A stretch of DNA of 8,875 nt, taken from Candidatus Falkowbacteria bacterium RIFOXYC2_FULL_48_21. Its GTDB lineage: Bacteria > Patescibacteriota > Patescibacteriia > UBA11705 > JABHMO01. The notes beneath the pieces are model-generated. The model was given only the letters and a program-made list of their open reading frames with translations. It was not told where the DNA came from and searched no databases. Below, piece by piece: positions 6,135 through 8,875 of the stretch. Each line of letters starts with the position of its first letter. The first letter of the stretch is position 1. Made by a program: the position numbers and the translations under genes. The DNA lies in NCBI GenBank assembly GCA_001778275.1, contig MFGM01000007.1, forward strand, positions 1 through 8,875, written 5' to 3'.

Positions 6135-6146
6135 AACGCCTCCTTT

Positions 6147-6581
6147 TCAGTACGCCAACATACAGATGACGCCGTTCGCTCCGACCCCGTCAATCACTCC
6201 GCCGTCCTCGAGACACTTGTCGATCTTCTTCTGAATCTCAGGGGTGACCGTGACCTCGACTCCGGAAAGGGTTTGCGCGGCTTCGCGCTTCTCCACCAGC
6301 TTCTCTACGCGACCATCGGAGTGGATAATCCGATCCTTCTCAACGATCGCGAAGTTGCCGTCCGCGCCAGCGATGATCCCGTCCGAACCGTCAACCGGCT
6401 TCTCGGCTTCGGTCTCACTCTCGACCGCCTTGGCCGATTCGCCGCCACACTGAGCTTCGATCAAGCTGACCACGGCACGATGATTCGCGATGTTCAACCA
6501 CATGACCATAACGAACTGGACGATAAAACAAACTATGGTAATTGCCAATCTTCGCCTCAATCGCATCTCCATCTCTTCCAT
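6147..6581 (-). CDS. Membrane-anchored protein with C-terminal Cys-x3-Gly-Gly-x11-Cys module
   Basis: The 144-aa product has a basic N-terminus (RLRRRL), one membrane segment (about 12-30), Cys45 in AQCGGE, an acidic linker (50-75), a central part with alternating charged and hydrophobic residues (VEKDRIIHSDGRVEKLVEKRE), and the C-terminal module Cys123-LEDGG...Cys140-MLAY. The positive-inside rule puts the C-terminal part outside the cytoplasm, where the Cys pair could form a disulfide. ATG 6581 has the SD GGGGGAGGAG about 8 bases upstream, preceded by a small hairpin nearly identical to that of the 141-aa gene. The 141-aa gene carries two versions of the same Cys module. No named family is assigned; the C-x3-GG...C pattern is loosely reminiscent of DUF333-like proteins. 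Confidence 0.8.
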   Translation of the reverse strand: MEEMEMRLRRRLAITIVCFIVQFVMVMWLNIANHRAVVSLIEAQCGGESAKAVESETEAEKPVDGSDGIIAGADGNFAIVEKDRIIHSDGRVEKLVEKREAAQTLSGVEVTVTPEIQKKIDKCLEDGGVIDGVGANGVICMLAY

Positions 6582-6589
6582 CTTCCTCT

Positions 6590-6612
6590 CTCCTCCCCCG
6601 CTTTCCGCGGGA
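6590..6612 (-). repeat. Hairpin/SD element, copy 1 (before the 144-aa gene)
   Basis: The minus strand carries CCCGC-GGAAA-GCGGG immediately followed by GGAGGAG, the SD of the 144-aa gene. It matches the element at 7058-7080 in 22 of 23 positions, and the similarity continues upstream (CGGAC, then AAC/AACT). The stem may tune access to the SD. Confidence 0.7.
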
Positions 6613-6624
6613 AGTTTGGGTCCG

Positions 6625-7050
6625 TTATTTCACTTCACTCAAGTCGCAGAGCAAGTCCTGATTGAAACCGAGATACTTGCCGCCACTGCTTTCACACTTC
6701 GCCCGAACGGCTTTGAGCTGGCCTGTATGCATCTCTATATAACCAAACGCGCACAGCACCGATCTTCCTCCAACGACCCATGCCGTGCCGGACCAGCCGT
6801 CACAAACTTTCTTCTGCTTTTCGACGCTGGCGGATTGATCCATCATCTCCCTAGCCCTGACAGCATCCCATTTCTGGCCAACGTCAACCTTGTTCGCCAG
6901 CTGTTCCACTCCCGCGGACACACTGGAGCAAGTGTCTTGAGCAGCGCTGATACGCTTTTCAAGATTCGTTTCCATCGAACACGTCTGCACAGCCAGGATC
7001 ACAAACCAAACAAGCATGAAGCCAGAATTGTTTTTACTCTCCGTCTCCAT
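6625..7050 (-). CDS. Membrane-anchored protein with two Cys-pair modules
   Basis: The 141-aa product has one N-terminal hydrophobic segment (about 11-22, FMLVWFVILAVQTC), then a helical region (27-80) and two Cys-pair modules near the C-terminus: Cys83...Ser87-Gly88...Cys100 and Cys119-ESSGG...Cys135. Both resemble the single module of the 144-aa protein encoded next (Cys spacings of 17, 16 and 17). The module side is likely outside the cytoplasm. The frame is open further upstream, but ATG 7050 is chosen because it has the strong SD GGGGAGGAG 7 bases away and the hydrophobic anchor starts soon after. It ends with TAA 43 bases before the next gene. The function is unknown. Confidence 0.8.
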   Translation of the reverse strand: METESKNNSGFMLVWFVILAVQTCSMETNLEKRISAAQDTCSSVSAGVEQLANKVDVGQKWDAVRAREMMDQSASVEKQKKVCDGWSGTAWVVGGRSVLCAFGYIEMHTGQLKAVRAKCESSGGKYLGFNQDLLCDLSEVK

Positions 7051-7057
7051 TTTCTTT

Positions 7058-7080
7058 CTCCTCCCCCGCATTCCGCGGGA
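7058..7080 (-). repeat. Hairpin/SD element, copy 2 (before the 141-aa gene)
   Basis: The minus strand carries CCCGC-GGAAT-GCGGG immediately followed by GGAGGAG, the SD of the 141-aa gene. It is a near-exact copy of the element at 6590-6612 and lies in the 70-base gap after the 30-aa gene. Confidence 0.7.
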
Positions 7081-7120
7081 TGTTGGGGTTAACGTCCGGA
7101 AATCTCCCTCGTCCGCACTT

Positions 7121-7213
7121 CTACCAGCGAGACGAGACGATGAATCCGAGGAGCAGCCCGACAAAGGGCAACCCAATGACCAACAAAAGAAGCAATTTCC
7201 TCTTCATTTTCAT
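7121..7213 (-). CDS. 30-aa single-pass membrane microprotein
   Basis: ATG 7213 (or ATG 7207, third codon) to TAG 7123-7121. The SD AAGGAG is about 5 bases upstream. The peptide MKMKRKLLLLLVIGLPFVGL and its remainder LLGFIVSSRW form a basic N-terminus plus one membrane helix, with only SSRW after it. It is the first gene after the structured leader. Its short, very hydrophobic form would suit a small membrane regulator or a leader peptide. It could be a chance frame, but the SD, codon pattern and position make it likely. Confidence 0.65.
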   Translation of the reverse strand: MKMKRKLLLLLVIGLPFVGLLLGFIVSSRW

Positions 7214-7248
7214 TTTTCTCTCCTTTTCGATTTTGTTAGTTGTCAACG

Positions 7249-7269
7249 TTCAAAGTTCAAAGCTGAAAA
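7249..7269. repeat. Short TTCAAAG heptamer repeat in the operon leader
   Basis: TTCAAAG occurs twice in direct succession (7249-7255, 7256-7262), followed by the related CTGAAAA. It is the same repeat type as at 7493-7527 and inside the 311-aa gene. Confidence 0.6.
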
Positions 7270-7329
7270 CCAACTGTGATTTCCATTTTTGAACTGTGGT
7301 AAAATACATGCTCCACATGATGAACGAAT

Positions 7330-7379
7330 GATACCACGTGATAATCACAGACGAAGTTCTGCGACTATCACGTTGTATC
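7330..7379 (-). promoter_or_regulatory. Long hairpin in the operon 5' leader
   Basis: Three stacked helices form one stem: GATAC/GTATC (7379-7375 with 7334-7330), ACGTGATA/TATCACGT (7373-7366 with 7343-7336) and CGCAGA/TCTGTG (7363-7358 with 7351-7346), closing on the loop ACTTCG. That is 19 bp with only small internal mismatches. In the third helix one position is G-U in the minus-strand RNA but A-C in the plus-strand RNA, which favours a minus-strand transcript. No T tract follows, so it is not a terminator. Confidence 0.6.
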
Positions 7380-7387
7380 ACGTTATT

Positions 7388-7484
7388 AAAAAATGATCTC
7401 CTCGGACAAGCTTACCAGTCAGATGATCCATAGCAAGGAGGGGACGCTATGGTTATCCGCTGATAAGCGTGATCAAGAAGATCA
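7388..7484 (-). ncRNA. Branched, terminator-like leader RNA element
   Basis: In the minus-strand RNA, TGATCTTCT (7484-7476) pairs with AGGAGATCA (7402-7394) to close a multibranch structure, followed directly by six T (7393-7388). Inside are CGCT-TATC-AGCG (7469-7458) and CCATAGC/GCTATGG (7452-7446 with 7434-7428), the latter with an 11-base loop GTCCCCTCCTT. The closing helix has a G-U pair on this strand that would be C-A on the other. The position, between promoters and first gene, suggests an attenuator or riboswitch-like element. It does not match a riboswitch class I can recognise. It could also be chance structure. Confidence 0.42.
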
Positions 7485-7492
7485 GCTTTAGT

Positions 7493-7527
7493 TCAAGGGC
7501 AAGGGGCAAAGGTCAAAGGGCAAAAGT
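7493..7527. repeat. Five tandem 7-nt repeats (CAAAGGN type) in the leader
   Basis: Units: TCAAGGG, CAAGGGG, CAAAGGT, CAAAGGG, CAAAAGT, followed by the looser AAGCTCAAAG. On the minus strand this lies in the leader upstream of the branched element. It is related to the repeats inside the 311-aa gene. Confidence 0.75.
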
Positions 7528-7651
7528 AAGCTCAAAGCGTAAAAATAAAGCCTAAAGAAATGCAACCAACGCATTCGCAAATTTTCTTTTAGCTTTAATC
7601 CAAAAGCTTGACTTGGCTCTTTGATCAATGATCTTGCTCTTGTCAGTGGAA

Positions 7652-7681
7652 AGTTTACCGCATCCCGCGATTAATTGTCAA
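7652..7681 (-). promoter_or_regulatory. Second promoter candidate of the accessory operon
   Basis: On the minus strand, TTGACA (7681-7676), an 18-base spacer and TAAACT (7657-7652). It would start transcription near 7645 and give a leader of about 430 nt to the first gene (ATG 7213). The gap 7214-7813 holds no convincing gene: it contains the two promoters, the leader structures, the heptamer repeats and the kinase terminator. Confidence 0.55.
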
Positions 7682-7718
7682 GAAATTTACAGGAAACTCA
7701 CTAAAATGTTAACACTTA

Positions 7719-7747
7719 AATATAGCACACATTCAAGAAAAAGTCAA
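7719..7747 (-). promoter_or_regulatory. Sigma70-type promoter of the accessory operon
   Basis: On the minus strand, TTGACT (7747-7742), a 17-base spacer and TATATT (7724-7719). It lies just downstream of the kinase gene's terminator (7806-7771), so it would start a new minus-strand unit running toward the 30-aa gene, with a leader of about 500 nt. Confidence 0.65.
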
Positions 7748-7770
7748 TGGGGCAATCTTGTCGTTTATCT

Positions 7771-7806
7771 AAAATAAAACAAAAAACTCGGAATTGATCC
7801 GAGTTT
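7771..7806 (-). terminator. Intrinsic terminator of the lipid kinase gene
   Basis: On the minus strand, AAACTCGG (7806-7799) pairs with CCGAGTTT (7791-7784) around the loop ATCAATT, followed by TTTGTTTTATTTT. It is 7 bases after the kinase stop codon. Confidence 0.9.
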
Positions 7807-7813
7807 GTGTTCA

Positions 7814-8485
7814 CTAAATTTGCACAAGTGCCCACATGACGGCGATGGAGCTGATAGGCACCGTGAAGTTGTCCCAGTTCGTGGACCAAAGCTCGACAAT
7901 GGTCGCGACCAAGGCGCCGATGACCAGAACAAATGGCGCTACGTTCAACTTTGCCACCGCGCAGAACAAGAATGCGGCCGCGAGACCGAAGCCGAAAAAA
8001 GATGCCGAACCGATCAAAGTCTTTTTGCCGAACAAACACTTTTTCCGCAACTCCGGCGCGACCAAACCGTTGAAGCCGTTTCGTTTCCACTCCATGCCGA
8101 TGAGCCGCGCCATCGGATCGCCGACCGCCATGAACATGGCCGCGGGAATGATCACTTCTCGCGGCAAACCCAAATAAAGATGCGAAAGAATAATCACTAT
8201 TCCCGCCAAGATGAAATGGCACGATGTGCTGACATGCGCGCGTTCCTTTTCCCGCAGAGCGCGAAAGAAAAATTCGCCGGTCAATTTTCGAATCACCGAC
8301 ACCATCCACCCCACTCCCCGCGATCGGCCGAAATCAAACGCCGCGAATATCACGCCAAATCCCATAAACAGCCACAGCGCGAACGGACCGGAAAAGTAAA
8401 AAATTATCGCCGACGAAAAAACACTGGTAAAATGCCAAATGCCGCGCATCAATTCCACATTATTGGAAATTTTTTCAATGAACAT
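7814..8485 (-). CDS. SEC59/DGK1/VTE5-family CTP-dependent lipid kinase (dolichol/phytol/diacylglycerol kinase-like)
   Basis: The 223-aa integral membrane protein has several hydrophobic segments (about 20-31, 34-50, 90-104, 110-121, 161-177, 184-199, 209-221). Family hallmarks seen: RGIWH near the N-terminus (14-18), Asp51 in AAFDFGRSR, GDPMARLIG (122-130), GKKTLIGS (153-160), and the end pattern VATIVE (193-198) followed by TNWDN-x-x-x-P. Members use CTP to phosphorylate polyprenols, phytol or diacylglycerol at the membrane; the substrate cannot be told here. The open frame continues 68 codons upstream, but ATG 8485 is chosen because the SD AAGGGGG lies 5 bases before it and the family motif starts soon after. 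It has its own promoter (8553-8525) and terminator and is divergent from dprA. Confidence 0.88.
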   Translation of the reverse strand: MFIEKISNNVELMRGIWHFTSVFSSAIIFYFSGPFALWLFMGFGVIFAAFDFGRSRGVGWMVSVIRKLTGEFFFRALREKERAHVSTSCHFILAGIVIILSHLYLGLPREVIIPAAMFMAVGDPMARLIGMEWKRNGFNGLVAPELRKKCLFGKKTLIGSASFFGFGLAAAFLFCAVAKLNVAPFVLVIGALVATIVELWSTNWDNFTVPISSIAVMWALVQI

Positions 8486-8524
8486 TTCATCCCCCTTTTC
8501 GCAAGTTGAAATAATTCCAAACCG

Positions 8525-8553
8525 ATGATACCATAGGATAATAATTGTGTGAA
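8525..8553 (-). promoter_or_regulatory. Promoter candidate of the lipid kinase gene
   Basis: On the minus strand, TTCACA (8553-8548), a 17-base spacer ending in TGG (extended -10) and TATCAT (8530-8525). This leaves a leader of about 35 nt to ATG 8485. Confidence 0.55.
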
Positions 8554-8653
8554 GCATTCGAGCCAGAGCGAAACAAGTCAACTTATAATTCCAGTCAGAT
8601 TCAGCTGGCGGATACTCCTTGTCAGCCGATGCTTCGCGACTAAAGCCGAAAGG

Positions 8654-8698
8654 ACGGCCTACGGCCGTACTAACGCGGTACTCCGCCACCTGAAGGTG
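8654..8698. repeat. Three consecutive small hairpins upstream of dprA
   Basis: ACGGCC-TAC-GGCCGT (8654-8668), GCGG-TACT-CCGC (8675-8686) and CACCT-GA-AGGTG (8687-8698) follow in a row between the divergent kinase and dprA genes. The 3' arm of the last one is also the only SD-like sequence for dprA. They resemble a small REP-type array; regulation of dprA translation is possible. Confidence 0.5.
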
Positions 8699-8711
8699 AC
8701 GGAAATTAAAA

Positions 8712-8875
8712 ATGAACCGGAAAATTATGGACGAATTAAAATACTGGATCGCCTTTTCTCAAATCTACCGCATCGGCGGTAAACGTTTTCAATTACTGCG
8801 AAATCAGTTCCCCAATATCGAAGCGGCTTGGAACGGCACGCGCGCCGAATTCATCCAAGCGGGGTTGGATGAAAA
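8712..8875 (+). CDS. dprA: DNA-processing protein DprA, N-terminal part
   Basis: Only the first 54 codons are inside the window; the frame is open at the edge. The sequence YWIAFSQIYRIGGKRFQLL, then FPNIEAAWN and AGLDE, is typical of the DprA N-terminal helical (SAM-like) domain that precedes the Rossmann-type DNA-binding core. DprA loads RecA on incoming single-stranded DNA during natural transformation. ATG 8712 is the first start; ATG 8727 (sixth codon) is also possible. The SD is weak (AGGTGA in the hairpin at 8694-8698). Natural competence is inferred only. Confidence 0.88.
   Translation, partial: MNRKIMDELKYWIAFSQIYRIGGKRFQLLRNQFPNIEAAWNGTRAEFIQAGLDE

Noticed and set aside
7437..7463. 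Plus-strand AAGGAGGGG followed by ATG and a 4-codon frame
   Set aside because: The purine run is explained as the complement of the minus-strand hairpin loop; four codons with no downstream + gene are not support enough.
7488..7574. Minus-strand 28-codon frame in the leader (MRWLHFFRLYF...)
   Set aside because: It has no SD, and much of it is the reverse of the CAAAGGN heptamers, which give Leu/Pro/Phe runs by chance.
7805..8509. Plus-strand 234-codon frame opposite the lipid kinase
   Set aside because: The minus strand carries a clear membrane kinase with family motifs, promoter and terminator; the plus frame is its shadow.
8549..8782. Plus-strand 77-codon frame overlapping the dprA start
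   Set aside because: It runs through the hairpin array and overlaps dprA in another frame; no domain or SD.

Overview
The window looks like a chromosomal segment of a small-genome bacterium, most likely a member of the Candidate Phyla Radiation (Patescibacteria). This is an inference from gene content and order (an LCP-family gene, then der, a four-helix-bundle gene, pth, and dprA further on), from housekeeping starts with little or no Shine-Dalgarno (SD) sequence, and from abundant short intergenic repeats. The lineage cannot be fixed from this sequence alone.

Layout. Bases 1-3568 (+ strand) carry the 3' part of a LytR-CpsA-Psr (LCP) cell-envelope gene, a palindromic repeat, the ribosome-assembly GTPase gene der (with an unusual insertion in its second GTPase domain), a frameshifted four-helix-bundle gene, and pth (peptidyl-tRNA hydrolase), whose last codons run into a row of hairpin repeats (3508-3682). 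Bases 3716-7750 (- strand) are an accessory block of eight small genes, nearly all predicted to be secreted or membrane-anchored and none recognisable by name. Bases 7771-8490 (- strand) hold a SEC59/DGK1/VTE5-type CTP-dependent lipid kinase with its own promoter and terminator. A + strand dprA gene starts at 8712 and runs off the end.

The accessory block has two transcription units. Unit A starts at one or two sigma70-like promoters (7742-7719 and 7681-7652). It has a leader of roughly 430-500 nt containing a branched, terminator-like structure (7484-7388) and a 19-bp hairpin (7379-7330). It then encodes proteins of 30, 141, 144, 48, 78 and 119 aa and ends at an intrinsic terminator (5319-5281). 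Unit B starts at a good promoter (5218-5190) and encodes a Cys-rich putative lipoprotein (frameshifted in this sequence) and a 311-aa secreted protein with Cys-rich acidic, Tyr/His-rich and basic sections, ending at an intrinsic terminator (3751-3716). Genes in this block have strong purine SD sequences, unlike der and pth, which suggests a distinct origin or expression mode. The 141- and 144-aa proteins share a Cys-x3-Gly-Gly-x(10-11)-Cys module and nearly identical upstream hairpin/SD sequences, so they look like products of a tandem duplication. Taken together, the block looks like an undescribed envelope or surface-protein cluster with disulfide-forming modules and a regulated leader; its function is unknown.

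Short repeats have entered coding sequence repeatedly: GCATAGAA repeats in der, hairpin repeats at the pth 3' end, and 7-nt repeats plus a 28-bp palindrome inside the 311-aa gene. Two genes are broken by an apparent single-base loss in a T run, which could be real or an assembly artefact.
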